The notes under the pieces were generated by a model. The model had not been told where the DNA came from. It saw only the letters and a list, made by a program, of their open reading frames with translations, and made no database searches. A program made the position numbers and the translations under genes. DNA of 64,000 nucleotides from Variovorax sp. V213 (GTDB taxonomy: Bacteria > Pseudomonadota > Gammaproteobacteria > Burkholderiales > Burkholderiaceae_C). Below are positions 16,597-25,946 of the stretch, piece after piece (the first letter of the stretch is position 1; the number at the start of each line of letters is the position of its first letter). Location of the stretch: NCBI RefSeq assembly GCF_041154455.1, contig NZ_AP028664.1, positions 2,853,001 through 2,917,000 of the forward strand, written 5' to 3'.

Positions 16597-17592
16597 CTAG
16601 CGAGAACTTGCGATACGCTTTTGGAGCGCATCGAGCAAAACGGCTGCAAGAATGATTGCACCAGTGGCGAACTCCTGCCAAAAAATGTCGATCCTTGCCA
16701 AGTTCAAGAAATTGCGCGTCAAGGCAATCACGATCACCCCGATGATCACCCGCAGGATATTTCCCTGACCGCCGGCCAAGCTAACGCCCCCGATGACCAC
16801 CGCCGCGATAACCTCGAACTCGAGACCTCGCGCCGTGTCGGCTTGAATAGAGCCAATCCGTGCAAGCAGGACGAGGCTGGCGAAAGACGCGGTCAAGCCA
16901 CAAATCATCAAACAGAAGATCTTGATCTTGTTGACGTTGATGCCCGAAAGGATCGCAACATTTCGGTTGGAGCCGATCGCATAGACCTTCTTGCCAAATG
17001 CTGTATGGTTCAGCAGCACATAACCGGCCAAAATAGTAAGAATCGCGATAATAAAAGGCAACGGAACACCGAGCGGGCGAGCCAAACCAATTACTCGGAA
17101 GGCATCGGGAACCCCGGACACTACTTGACCCTCTGTCACCACGAAGGCAAGGCTGCGCGCAATCATCATCGTTCCCAAGGTGGTGATAAACGAAGGGATG
17201 CCGAATCGAGTGACCACGAATCCCGCAAACAACCCAAATGCCGGGCCGATCAGAAGAGCGAGGACAACCGTCAGAAAGATGCCGAGTTGTGGCATCAAAG
17301 TGCCTGCGATCGATGCGGTGAGTGCGACCACAGCGCCGACGCTGATGTCAAATTCTCCGTTAATCATGCAGATTGCCATGCCGGCCGCGACGATCATCGC
17401 GGGAGCCATTTGGGCCATGAGATTCTGAAAATTTACGATCGTTGCAAAGCGCGGTGAAATGAAAGACATCACGGCAACGAGAATAAACAAAACTGCAAGC
17501 GACTGGATAAATCCATAAGAGGATCGAAGCCTCTCTTGCAGATTCGACGTCGTATGCAAGGTGGTAACTGTATTGACTGCGCTGGTATTCAT
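16597..17592 (-). CDS. Ribose-type sugar ABC transporter permease
   Basis: 331 residues with about eight to ten hydrophobic segments. The family signature is present: FQNLMAQMAPAMIVAAGMAICMINGEFDISVGAVVALTA and the C-terminal VIGGVSLAGGQGNILRVIIGV-type loop of RbsC/XylH proteins. It forms the inner-membrane channel. The start overlaps the stop of the ATPase gene by four bases (17589-17592), so the two are coupled. Base composition of 16.6-20.1 kb looks more AT-rich than the flanks, which may reflect separate acquisition of the transporter. Confidence 0.93.
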   Translation of the reverse strand: MNTSAVNTVTTLHTTSNLQERLRSSYGFIQSLAVLFILVAVMSFISPRFATIVNFQNLMAQMAPAMIVAAGMAICMINGEFDISVGAVVALTASIAGTLMPQLGIFLTVVLALLIGPAFGLFAGFVVTRFGIPSFITTLGTMMIARSLAFVVTEGQVVSGVPDAFRVIGLARPLGVPLPFIIAILTILAGYVLLNHTAFGKKVYAIGSNRNVAILSGINVNKIKIFCLMICGLTASFASLVLLARIGSIQADTARGLEFEVIAAVVIGGVSLAGGQGNILRVIIGVIVIALTRNFLNLARIDIFWQEFATGAIILAAVLLDALQKRIASSR

Positions 17593-19121
17593 GGTACTGC
17601 TTTCCCGCTCACCGAGGATTGAAGAATTCTGTTGTGCTCAAGTCTCTCGCCTTTGAATTCGTCGACGATTGAGCCTCGAAACATCACAAATGCTCTGTCG
17701 CACAACTGCTCGATATCCTGGATCTCCGTCGTAAAAATGGCGACTCCTACTCCCTCTGCGGCGATCTGCTCAATGATCTTCCGAATTTCATCTTTGGACC
17801 CGACATCGATGCCTACGGTCGGGTCGTCCAGCATGAAAACTTTAGGTTTTGTCGCGAGCCATTTCGCAATCAAAACCTTTTGCTGATTTCCGCCGCTAAG
17901 TGTCCTGATCGGAACGCCCGCATTGGGTGCCGAGACTCGCAACTTCCTGATAGATTTTTCGCCAAGCGTATTGAGCTTGGATCTCGACAGCAACCCGACA
18001 CCATTTCCGAAGTCCTTGAGGATCGGAAGTGTGATGTTTTCGGTCAGTGAAAACTCCGGAAGAATGCCCTCCCTGAGACGATCGTTGGTGAGAAGTGCCA
18101 TCCCTTCTTTCAAGGATATCCCGGGGCTTCTAGACGTATGCTGCTTTCCCTCGATAGTGATCAAACCGCTGCTCGGCTTGAATTTATTGACACCGAACAG
18201 AGTTTTCGCAAGTTCGGTCAGACCGGAACCGGTGAGGCCGGTGAAGCCCAGAATCTCCCCCTTGTGGAGATCGAAATTGATGTCATTCAGCAGGCCAGGC
18301 ACTTGCAGCCCCTTCACCGACATCAAGACTTCTTTCTTCTCCGCAACATGCCGGGCACTGCGGGCTGCCGTCTTGACGAGCTCGTGACCGAGCATCTGAG
18401 TTACCACCTCCTCTACGGTGGTCTCATCCTTGTTGAAGAGGGCAACTGTGTGCCCATCGCGCATCACACTGATCTGGTCGCAGATCCTGAAAATCTCCGA
18501 CAAATAATGAGATACGAAGACGATCGTTACCCCGTGCTGCGCAAGACCCGCAACCAGATTCAAAACGACATCAACTTCCATCGCTGTCAGCGACGACGTC
18601 GGTTCATCCAGCAGAAGAATGCTTGGATTCCATGTCATCGCTTTCACGATCTGGATCATCTTCTTTAGGTCATTAGGAAGACGGCCAACCTGCATGCTGG
18701 CGTTGACTTCGATCTTGTATTGATCGATTAATTTTTGCGCCTTGCGGTTCATCTCCCTCGCAGTCAGAGTTCCCAACGGGCTGACGGGCTCGTTGTTCAG
18801 GAAAATATTCTCCGCAACAGACATGGTTTCCACCAGATTGATGTCTTGGTGGACCGTAACTACGCCTTGATGAAGGGCTTCAAACGCGGTGTTGGGCTCG
18901 TAGGGTTTTCCGTTTAAAAGGATGCACCCTGGCTCGTCGGGTTTATGGACGCCGGCAAGAATTTTCAAAATCGTACTCTTGCCCGCGCCATTTTCACCGA
19001 CGAGCCCCACCACCTGCCCTTTTTGGAGGGATAGATTTCCGGCCTTAAGGGCGCGTATGCTTCCAAATGTTTTCTTTACGTCCTTACAGACAAGTACCGG
19101 TTCGCCCATACAGTTCTCCAA
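17589..19121 (-). CDS. Ribose-type sugar ABC transporter ATP-binding protein (tandem ABC domains)
   Basis: 510 residues with two ABC domains, as in RbsA/MglA. Domain 1 has Walker A GENGAGKSTILKILAG and Walker B ILLLDEPTSSLTAME. Its signature motif is degenerate (LPNDLKKMIQIVKAM). Domain 2 has a degenerate Walker A (GLTGSGLTELAKTL), which is usual in this family, and an intact signature LSGGNQQKVLIAKWL with LDDPTVGIDVGSK. It powers uptake of a sugar or sugar-like solute. It sits 47 bases after the binding-protein gene and overlaps the permease gene. Confidence 0.94.
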   Translation of the reverse strand: MENCMGEPVLVCKDVKKTFGSIRALKAGNLSLQKGQVVGLVGENGAGKSTILKILAGVHKPDEPGCILLNGKPYEPNTAFEALHQGVVTVHQDINLVETMSVAENIFLNNEPVSPLGTLTAREMNRKAQKLIDQYKIEVNASMQVGRLPNDLKKMIQIVKAMTWNPSILLLDEPTSSLTAMEVDVVLNLVAGLAQHGVTIVFVSHYLSEIFRICDQISVMRDGHTVALFNKDETTVEEVVTQMLGHELVKTAARSARHVAEKKEVLMSVKGLQVPGLLNDINFDLHKGEILGFTGLTGSGLTELAKTLFGVNKFKPSSGLITIEGKQHTSRSPGISLKEGMALLTNDRLREGILPEFSLTENITLPILKDFGNGVGLLSRSKLNTLGEKSIRKLRVSAPNAGVPIRTLSGGNQQKVLIAKWLATKPKVFMLDDPTVGIDVGSKDEIRKIIEQIAAEGVGVAIFTTEIQDIEQLCDRAFVMFRGSIVDEFKGERLEHNRILQSSVSGKAVP

Positions 19122-19168
19122 AGAATAATGACCTTGTGGACCTATATTGGTCTACGCGTCGATGCTGG

Positions 19169-20143
19169 TCATTTTTGGACTTGTGGGTCGTTGGAGAATT
19201 CGGCGACGTTCTTGGGCGTCATGAGCTTCGGCGCAAGTTCGATGTTCTTTTTGGTCTTGCCGCCAGTCAGATGCGTGAGCATTGAGTTCATGCCAACATA
19301 GCCCATCTGATATGGATCCTGAACAATCGTACCGGCAATTTTTCCATCGCGAACCATCTGATAGGCAGTCGGGTCGGTGTCGAAATTAACCAGTTTCACC
19401 TTCTTGTTGTTCTCTGCCTGAAGCGTTGCCGCAGCACCAATGGCTGGGGCGTGATTTTGGAAAAACACGCCAGCAATATCGGGGACTTCAGTCAGGGTAT
19501 CTTCCATGGTTCTGCGACCGTCCTCGAGGGACAGCTTCATGACCTTGCGAGGAAGAACTTTGAGCCCGAGTTCGGCTGCGCGCTTTTCGAAGCCGCGATT
19601 GCGATCGATGATCACTTGGACCGCGGGACCATGATCGAAAACAATGACTTTGGAACCCGCTGGCACCAGCGTTGCCATATAGTCTGCCGCCATGCGCCCG
19701 CCCAACTCGTTCTCGGTACCCACGTAGGTAATCCAATCGCCCGATTTGAGCCCGATATCGGTCACGACAACGGGAAGCTTGTTGTCGTTGAACAATTTCT
19801 TTACCGGGCCGGCCAGAACCACCGAGTCGCCAGGAAAAATGAGCAGGCCGTCAATGTGCTGTGCAGAAAGATCTTCCAGGTCTGCCACTTGCTTGGTCGT
19901 GTCTGTGTCGCCACCGTTCGTAACGATCAGTTCGACATTGACTCCCTTTTTCTTCCACTCGGCCATCGCCGCTTGAGCACCTTTGACCTGCGTACGCAGA
20001 AATTTGTTTGTGCCCCAGAACTGCGAGTAACCAATACGAAACTTTTGATCGGCTGCGAAAGCAGTGGTCGTGAGCGTTGTCGCGAACATCGCGGCGCTGG
20101 CGAACGCTGCCAGTTTCAGAAAATGGCGTTTGTTGTGCTTCAT
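19169..20143 (-). CDS. Periplasmic sugar-binding protein of the ribose-type ABC importer
   Basis: 324 residues from the ATG at 20143, chosen because GGAGAC precedes it and the product begins with a signal peptide (MKHNKRHFLKLAAFASAAMF...AFAADQ). The mature part is a type I periplasmic binding protein (FRIGYSQFWGTNKFLRTQVKGAQAA; IDGLLIFPGDSV; VVVTDIGLKSGDW; DHGPAVQVIIDRNRGF). It is the first gene of the importer operon. The ligand is unknown; neighbouring oxidase, dehydrogenase and lactonase genes suggest a sugar, polyol or glycoside. Confidence 0.92.
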   Translation of the reverse strand: MKHNKRHFLKLAAFASAAMFATTLTTTAFAADQKFRIGYSQFWGTNKFLRTQVKGAQAAMAEWKKKGVNVELIVTNGGDTDTTKQVADLEDLSAQHIDGLLIFPGDSVVLAGPVKKLFNDNKLPVVVTDIGLKSGDWITYVGTENELGGRMAADYMATLVPAGSKVIVFDHGPAVQVIIDRNRGFEKRAAELGLKVLPRKVMKLSLEDGRRTMEDTLTEVPDIAGVFFQNHAPAIGAAATLQAENNKKVKLVNFDTDPTAYQMVRDGKIAGTIVQDPYQMGYVGMNSMLTHLTGGKTKKNIELAPKLMTPKNVAEFSNDPQVQK

Positions 20144-20947
20144 GAATTGTCTCCGTACGCCGGTCAAAAGCCGGCAGAATCTTGTTGATGAAAGAGCCTT
20201 CAGCTCCGCGCCTCCGGGGTTGACTCCCGTTGCGCAAGTCGATCTTGGCACTCCGAATAGTCGCGAACAATCCGCAACGGCTTCTGGCGACAATTGGGTT
20301 TACCTATTGCTGCTCGCTCGCTGGCCGCGGTTAGCGCGGGCACCGTCCGCCCACGACGGTGGAGCGTTGCGAGATTCCTTAGTCGAGGTCGAGCAAACGC
20401 TGGCGCTCGGCCATCTGAGCAAGACGGGCCGGTCGAGACTGCGCGGCGCTTGCAAGTCCGGCTCAGCGCGACAGGCGGCTGCCCTCTGTCAAACAGCCGG
20501 ATTGCGCGAAATTCGGCGACGGTTTTGTTGGGCAAGATCCGAATACGCCATCAAGCACTGGCACCTCCACTCTGGCCAGCTCCCTTCAGGAGGAACTGCA
20601 TAACCGTGGATGCGCTTTGAGAAGTTGCCAGGTGCGAGGTGCCAGATGCAAGAGATGTAGGCGGGCGTCGACGGTCTGCACCCTGCCACCGCAGGAAGCG
20701 GGCGTCACGGCCCCCTTGTAGCTGACGCAGGAGCAGGAGCAGTTCGATGGGTTCGATGCGTTCGTGGCGCCATGAACCGCAATTGGGAAACGGCCCGCCA
20801 ATGGCTTGGCAGGGCACTCGGTCTGCCGAGGTGTGGCGTTCAAGACCCAGCTTTGCGGACGCGCTGTTGGCGGCTTCCAGAAAGCGAAAAACAGACCGAA
20901 ATCGCCCGGGAAACCGGTCCCCAGGGTCAAAGCAGTGGGGGTACCCG
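20144..20947. other. Large intergenic region without a supported gene
   Basis: 804 bases between the binding-protein start and the end of the GMC small-subunit gene. Several open frames exist, but none has a recognisable domain, a ribosome site or sensible composition. The promoter of the importer operon must lie at its left end. The rest may be a decayed gene. I see no IS ends. Confidence 0.4.
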
Positions 20948-21361
20948 CTACACGATCACGTAGCAGGGCCCTCGTTCAATGATTGGTTCGATCGCTTCCA
21001 TGATCTCGTCGTAGTCGACGTTTTCATAAAGCGCTTGGAAACCGGGGAAACGCAGCGCGGTCGTCACCTCGCTGGCTGTCAAGTAGGCACCGGCAATAAA
21101 GCGGCCGACAACTTCCATCTGTGCGACAGGGACTGCGTTGATCACCTTGAGCGGATCGGCGGGGGGTTCGGCGGGGAGCGACGCAACAGTCTCATAGAAC
21201 TTCGGGGCCAGGTCGGGTCGCGCCTCGAGCGCGCGCGGCAGCAGCTTAGTGATCAATTCAAGTTTGCTCGCCGACGGCATGTCGAGTTCGGCACTGCCTG
21301 GGATCATCGCATCGCACATCCAAGACAGTTGCGCTTCAATATCTTTGTAGTTGATCTGCAT
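20948..21361 (-). CDS. Small partner subunit of the GMC oxidoreductase (gluconate 2-dehydrogenase subunit 3-like)
   Basis: 137 residues, largely helical, without signal peptide or membrane segment. Features are DAMIPGSAELDMPSASKLELITKLLPRAL and FIAGAYLTASEVTTALRFPG. Its position directly after a GMC-family gene (17-base gap), its size and its helix content fit the small subunits that accompany bacterial GMC dehydrogenases. Sequence resemblance to gluconate 2-dehydrogenase subunit 3 is loose and I see no Tat signal, so the pair is probably cytoplasmic. Needed for maturation or activity of the large subunit by analogy. Confidence 0.65.
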   Translation of the reverse strand: MQINYKDIEAQLSWMCDAMIPGSAELDMPSASKLELITKLLPRALEARPDLAPKFYETVASLPAEPPADPLKVINAVPVAQMEVVGRFIAGAYLTASEVTTALRFPGFQALYENVDYDEIMEAIEPIIERGPCYVIV

Positions 21362-21378
21362 GATTCTGTGCCCCTGCC

Positions 21379-23019
21379 TTACTTGCTATGGCCCGACACC
21401 ACTTGGGTGCGGCGGTTCTTGACGATACCGTCGGCTGCGCGCAAAGCCAAAGCCGCTACGGTGCCAGTTGGATTCACCGGACCTGAAGTCGGCATCACAC
21501 TGCCATCGACAACGAACAGGTTGGGCACATCGTGTGCACGGTTCCAAGCGTCGACGACTGAGGTCATCGGATCGGTACCCATGCGTGCTGCCCCGAGGAT
21601 GTGCCAGCCGGTTTCCCGCGAATCGGGAGCCTTGACGACCTCATAGGCTCCGGCTTCCTTGAACGACATTGCCGCGTGTTCTTCGTGCCATGCGACCAGC
21701 TTCTTCGAGTTCTCGTCGCAACGGTAGACGACCTTCGGGGCGGGAATGCCATCAGCGTCTTTCAGTGTCGAATCAAGGAGCACACGATTTTCTGGGTTCG
21801 GCAGGTCTTCTCCGATGATCGACCACATGCCCGAGTGGCCGAAGCGTTGCGAAACCGTCTTGTGGAACTCTTCGCCCCAGCCGGCCGGCTTGCCCCACGG
21901 CCAGACACCAATCTGGCTAAGTGGCCCGCCCGTACCCATGAGCTGCCACTTCGCCCCTCGATAGAAACCGACGTCAGGCTGAGTTTCGGTGAACTGTTGC
22001 GAATAGGCGCGCTGACCGGTCGGGCCTTGCCAGCTGTCGAAGAAGTCGTCGAAAAGGCCCATCACCATCCCATGCGGATGCATCATCAGATTGCGGCCCA
22101 CCATGTCCGAACTGTTTGCTAAACCGGTCTGGAACCGTGCGCTGTGCGAGTTGAGCAAGATGCGCGGTGTTCCGATTCCGTTGGCGGCCAGAATGACAAT
22201 CCGTGCGGACTGGAAATGTTCTTTGCCACTTTCCCGGTCAATGTAAGTAACGCCAGTGGCCATGCCCTGCGCGTCTGTCTCGACGCGAGAAACGCGAGCT
22301 CGCTGGATCAACTTCACGCCAAGCTTGATGTTGGTCGGCCAGTGAGTGCGGTCCGTCGACGCCTTTGCACCATCGAAGCACGCCGGCGCCATGCAGGCGC
22401 CGCGGCGCACACAAGGGGTCAACCCGTTGTTCTTTACGGTGGCGATCGCATTGGTACCTGGCCAGATGTGCCAACCCAGTCGCTTGTGCGCTGCAAACAT
22501 CTTTTTGGTCAAGTCGCTCATCGGCATGGGCGGCAGAGGTGGGTCGAAAGGCGGATACGAAGGATCTCCGCCGACACCGGACACGGAGAACTGAAGCTCG
22601 GCTTGGGTGTAATAAGGAGCCAGATCCTCGTAAGTGAGCGGCCAGTCTTCTGCTACGCCGTCCAGAGTCTTGACTCGAAAATTGCTGGGCTGAAAGCGGT
22701 GCCACGCGGCTGCATAGATCACTGAACTGCCACCGACACCGTTCCACATAAAGGGGGCCACGTCGGATTCAGTGTCGTTGATCGGATAGTCTGCGCTGTT
22801 CATTCGGCGATTTGGATTCCAGTTGAATACTTGGTCACGCTTCAACTCGAAAGTGCTCTCGTCAAAATTAATCGACGTGTAGTTCGGGTATTCGCCTTGT
22901 TCCAGGCAAACCACCGACATTCCCGCTTTCGCCAGATGCATTGCAGCGACTGCACCGCTGGGACCAGAGCCTACGATGACCGCATCCACGGTCCCTCGAT
23001 TATTTGTCGTAATATTCAT
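21379..23019 (-). CDS. GMC-family FAD oxidoreductase
   Basis: 546 residues. N-terminal FAD motif DAVIVGSGPSGAVAAMHLAKAGMSV followed by the Glu in CLEQGE; C-terminal GWHILGAARMGTDP (active-site His) and PTSGPVNPTGTVAALALRAADGI (second catalytic position, Asn). It belongs to the sugar/alcohol oxidase branch with choline dehydrogenase, fructose dehydrogenase and pyranose oxidases. There is no secretion signal. It is co-transcribed with the small subunit gene and diverges from an SDR-lactonase operon across a 511-base region, which suggests oxidation of the same sugar at different steps. Confidence 0.92.
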   Translation of the reverse strand: MNITTNNRGTVDAVIVGSGPSGAVAAMHLAKAGMSVVCLEQGEYPNYTSINFDESTFELKRDQVFNWNPNRRMNSADYPINDTESDVAPFMWNGVGGSSVIYAAAWHRFQPSNFRVKTLDGVAEDWPLTYEDLAPYYTQAELQFSVSGVGGDPSYPPFDPPLPPMPMSDLTKKMFAAHKRLGWHIWPGTNAIATVKNNGLTPCVRRGACMAPACFDGAKASTDRTHWPTNIKLGVKLIQRARVSRVETDAQGMATGVTYIDRESGKEHFQSARIVILAANGIGTPRILLNSHSARFQTGLANSSDMVGRNLMMHPHGMVMGLFDDFFDSWQGPTGQRAYSQQFTETQPDVGFYRGAKWQLMGTGGPLSQIGVWPWGKPAGWGEEFHKTVSQRFGHSGMWSIIGEDLPNPENRVLLDSTLKDADGIPAPKVVYRCDENSKKLVAWHEEHAAMSFKEAGAYEVVKAPDSRETGWHILGAARMGTDPMTSVVDAWNRAHDVPNLFVVDGSVMPTSGPVNPTGTVAALALRAADGIVKNRRTQVVSGHSK

Positions 23020-23530
23020 AGCTAATTCTTGCCAAGTTACTATAACCAGTGCAAAAAAATAGTCCGCCCATCAGCCGGTCAGTTCTAATTCATTGCTTCC
23101 TGGCACACAGACAGAAGTGGCGCAATCTTGTTTCCGCCACAGCTTCTCGATCTCTGGTCAGAGGCTGGCGCCGTACTTCCCAGTAACCCGCCCTGTCTCC
23201 TGCTGTCATGGTATGGCCACTCACAAATGGGCCGCAATGCGACTTTCCAACTGACACCCATAGGCATTCTGAATTGGCCGAGTGGCATTCCTCCGAGGAG
23301 CTGGCACCTCCGTTTGCAGCCCAACCGGTGGTCGGTCCTAATGGTTTACCCTACGTCGTAGTAAATCGCTGACTTTGCAGAACGGCTCCTGCACGGCAGC
23401 CTTTTCCGCCGGCCGCTGAGGGGAAATACCACATAGGATCCGCCTATGGCAACCAAATCGAATTGCGTCTAGCTGGTGCTAAAGCCAATCAGTACGATCG
23501 GCCTCCTAATTTCACCCTTGGAGACCTAAA
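23020..23530. other. Divergent promoter region between GMC and SDR operons
   Basis: 511 bases with no supported gene. Both operons must be driven from here. It contains the palindrome at 23351-23361. The SDR gene has TGGAGA upstream of a TTG start. Confidence 0.5.
23351..23361. promoter_or_regulatory. Palindrome, candidate operator of the divergent operons
   Basis: CTACG-T-CGTAG, an 11-base dyad, flanked by TTTAC on the left and TAAA on the right so that the symmetry extends outward with a two-base offset. It lies about 170 bases before the SDR start. Which regulator would bind is unknown. No LacI or GntR gene is adjacent; the LysR at 25947 is the nearest regulator. Confidence 0.3.
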
Positions 23531-24289
23531 TTGAACAACGTACTGAAAGATCGCGTCTTTTTGGTGACCGGCGCCGCCGGCGGTGTCGGCCGTGAAATCG
23601 TCAAACAACTCACCGAAGAGGGCGCGAAGGTTGTGGCGACCGATATCGCCGACAACGTGCACGAATTGGCTAAGGAATTCCCGAACGCCAAGGTAGTGAC
23701 TACGGTGGGTGATGTCTCCAAGAGCGCCGACGTTGAGAAAATATTCAGCGCCGGCGAAGCCGAGTTTGGCCCTATTGAGTCGCTGATCAATAACGCCGGC
23801 TATATGATCGGCAAGGCTCTGCACGAAACTTCGGAAGAAGAGTGGGACGCAGTGATGACTGGCAACGCCAAGTCATTCTTCCTTTGCGCTAAGCGTGCGC
23901 TGCCGAACATGCTCAAGGCAGGCAAGGGCTCCATCACGGCGACAGGTTCGATCTCCAGTGTGGTCGGCTTGCCGTCACAAGCTGCTTACTGCGCTTCCAA
24001 GGGAGCCGTCCTCCAATTCGTCCGCCAGTTGGCGGTGGAATACGCCGGTAACGGCATTCGTGTAAATGCCGTGGGCCCGGGCGCGATCAACACGCCTTTC
24101 CTCACCCGCTACCTCGCTGGCCTGCCGGATCCGGAAGCCGGCGCGAAGGCCGTGAAGGATGCCCACCCCATGAAGCGTTGGGCTGAGCCGGACGAAGTGG
24201 CCAAGGCTTTGATCTTCCTCGCGAGCGACAACGCTGCCTTCATCACAGGGCACATTCTGATGGTCGATGGGGGCTACGTTGCCGGCTGA
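23531..24289 (+). CDS. SDR-family dehydrogenase
   Basis: 252 residues, a classical SDR. Cofactor motif TGAAGGVGREI (TGxxxGxG), NNAG, catalytic Ser in TGSISSVVG and YCASK (YxxxK), C-terminal MVDGGY. The Asp in VATDIAD suggests NAD preference. The start is a TTG at 23531, supported by a GGAGA site seven bases upstream; no ATG is near. It is co-directional with the COG3618 hydrolase 37 bases downstream. The couple resembles L-fucose or related sugar dehydrogenase plus lactonase pairs. Confidence 0.92.
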   Translation: MNNVLKDRVFLVTGAAGGVGREIVKQLTEEGAKVVATDIADNVHELAKEFPNAKVVTTVGDVSKSADVEKIFSAGEAEFGPIESLINNAGYMIGKALHETSEEEWDAVMTGNAKSFFLCAKRALPNMLKAGKGSITATGSISSVVGLPSQAAYCASKGAVLQFVRQLAVEYAGNGIRVNAVGPGAINTPFLTRYLAGLPDPEAGAKAVKDAHPMKRWAEPDEVAKALIFLASDNAAFITGHILMVDGGYVAG

Positions 24290-24326
24290 CGATCATTCTC
24301 GGCAACCTAGATAAAAGGAGTTGAAC

Positions 24327-25223
24327 GTGGCAACTAAGGCGATCATCGACCCGCATCATCACCTGTGGGACCTGGAGAACTATTCCTATCCTTGGCTCTG
24401 TCAACCTGGTGAGCCTGTCGCGCCCATCGCTGGCAGTCTGAGGTCGATCATGAGATCCTATTCGCTTGCAGACTACAAGGAAGACTCCAAGCGTTGGAAC
24501 GTTGTGAAGGACGTGCATCTCGATGCGCTCTCGTCAGACATCCTGGCCGAGACGCGGTGGCTTCAAAAGATGAAGGACGAAACCGGTTTTCCAACCGCCA
24601 TCGTCGCGCACGCCAATCTCGAGGACGACAATGTCGATGAGGTTCTGGCAGCTCATGCACGGAGCAAGGCCGTGCGGGGGATTCGCCAAATCCTCAACTG
24701 GCATCCGAACTCAAAGTACAGCTTCGTGGAACGAAACGATCTGTTGACAGATCCCAAGTGGCTGCACGGCTTCGATCTCCTGGAGAAGTATTCCTTTTCA
24801 TTTGATCTTCAGCTCTATCCTCACCAAATGCCAGATGCGGCAAAGGTGGCGCGGGCCCATCAGGGGACGACGATCGTACTGAACCACACCGGCATGCCTT
24901 TGGACCGTGATCCCGCTGGCATTCAAGCGTGGCACGACGGGATGCAGGCGCTTGCGGCAAACCCGAATGTCAACGCCAAGATCTCGGGGTTGGGAATGGT
25001 CGATCCGGACTGGACGGTTGCCAGCATCCGGCCATTCGTCCTTGCGACCATCGAAATTTTCGGGGTTGACCGCTGCATGTTCGCGTCGAATTTCCCGGTC
25101 GACAAGATCTACTCGAGCTTCGATCGCATCTATGAGGCCTTCTTCGAACTGGTTGAAGGCATGTCTGAGACCGATCAGCGGAAGCTGTTTCACGACAACG
25201 CCCGGCGCGTGTACCGTCTTTGA
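24327..25223 (+). CDS. Amidohydrolase-fold lactonase-like protein (COG3618 family)
   Basis: 298 residues from the GTG at 24327, which has AAAGGAG six bases upstream; a TTG two codons earlier lies too close to that site. The start IIDPHHHLWDLENYSYPW carries the HxH-type metal motif of the COG3618 TIM-barrel hydrolases, which include L-fuconolactonase, L-rhamnonolactonase and pyrone-dicarboxylate lactonase. Later motifs are IVLNHTGMP and CMFASNFPVDK (metal Asp region). Its place after a sugar-type SDR suggests it opens the lactone the SDR makes. A strong terminator follows. Confidence 0.88.
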   Translation: MATKAIIDPHHHLWDLENYSYPWLCQPGEPVAPIAGSLRSIMRSYSLADYKEDSKRWNVVKDVHLDALSSDILAETRWLQKMKDETGFPTAIVAHANLEDDNVDEVLAAHARSKAVRGIRQILNWHPNSKYSFVERNDLLTDPKWLHGFDLLEKYSFSFDLQLYPHQMPDAAKVARAHQGTTIVLNHTGMPLDRDPAGIQAWHDGMQALAANPNVNAKISGLGMVDPDWTVASIRPFVLATIEIFGVDRCMFASNFPVDKIYSSFDRIYEAFFELVEGMSETDQRKLFHDNARRVYRL

Positions 25224-25238
25224 TCGGACATCACCGTC

Positions 25239-25280
25239 GCGATAGCCACCCATTTTTCCGGTGGCTATCGCTCTTTTGTT
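25239..25280 (+). terminator. Rho-independent terminator after the SDR-lactonase operon
   Basis: A perfect 12-base stem, GCGATAGCCACC (25239-25250) with GGTGGCTATCGC (25260-25271), a 9-base loop and the T-rich tail TCTTTTGTT. It lies 15 bases after the hydrolase stop and is the clearest terminator in the window. Confidence 0.93.
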
Positions 25281-25399
25281 CGAGCCGCTTCGGGGTTAAC
25301 GCGAATAGCCCGGGTTTCCAGCACCGCTGAGCCTCAAACCTGGTGCCGCGAGGAGATCCGCGGTCTATCAAGTCGTGGCGTCAAGCCGGCGGATGCTGC

Positions 25400-25585
25400 C
25401 CAAGGCCACTGCAGCCGCGCTTCATCTTCAGCGAGCCCAACCAGTCCTGGGCCACGAACATCACTGAGGTCCGCACTCGCGAGGGCTGGTGTTTCTGAGC
25501 CGGGCGACTTGTTCTCGCGCCATGTCATGGGCTTGTCCGTGGGCACTGCATCGTTACAGGACTCGGTAGCGGCGCAAGCCGGGCC
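25400..25585 (+). pseudogene. IS3-family transposase (OrfB) relic
   Basis: Read rightward, 25418-25497 gives RFIFSEPNQSWATNITEVRT-REGWCF followed by a stop. After a frame change 25506-25580 gives DLFSRHVMGLSVGTAS-LQDSV. Intact IS3 OrfB proteins have NQxWxTDITYIRTxEGWLYLAVVxDLFSRxVVGWS at this point, so this is the first part of the DDE domain with the first Asp changed to Asn, a stop and a frameshift. No inverted repeats are apparent. The stretch 25590-25946 that follows holds no gene I can support. Confidence 0.7.
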
Positions 25586-25946
25586 CATACCAAATTCGCA
25601 TGGACGTATCGCTACAGATCATTTGTCGACATTCACCCTCACTCCTACACTTTCCCCCAGGGAACAGGAGTCCATGAAATGATTGTCGACCGTTCATGTG
25701 TTTCATGACCACATGCCCGACGTTCGCTTCGGGAATGAAGTCGGCAAATCGGGATCGACCTCACGGCTCGCGTGCGGCCATTGATGAACCACGCGCAGTC
25801 ATGCGCGCTACCCAGGCAAAGCGTCCTTCGAGTTCACCGATGTGGCCGTTCAGACGTCGGTGGGGATCGAGATGGACGTACCCTGCTGCCGCTTCCGGGC
25901 CTGGGCGATATTGCCTCTCACGAGATCGACCGCCTCTTTTTCGAAC

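Noticed and set aside
20551..20930. Leftward open frames in the 20.1-20.9 kb gap
   Set aside because: Two overlapping frames exist, but neither has a recognisable motif, start signal or normal composition.
25673..25711. Inverted ATGAAA/TTTCAT around 25.7 kb as an operator for the LysR gene
   Set aside because: The arms are short and unevenly spaced and lie 240 bases from the start codon; too weak to list.
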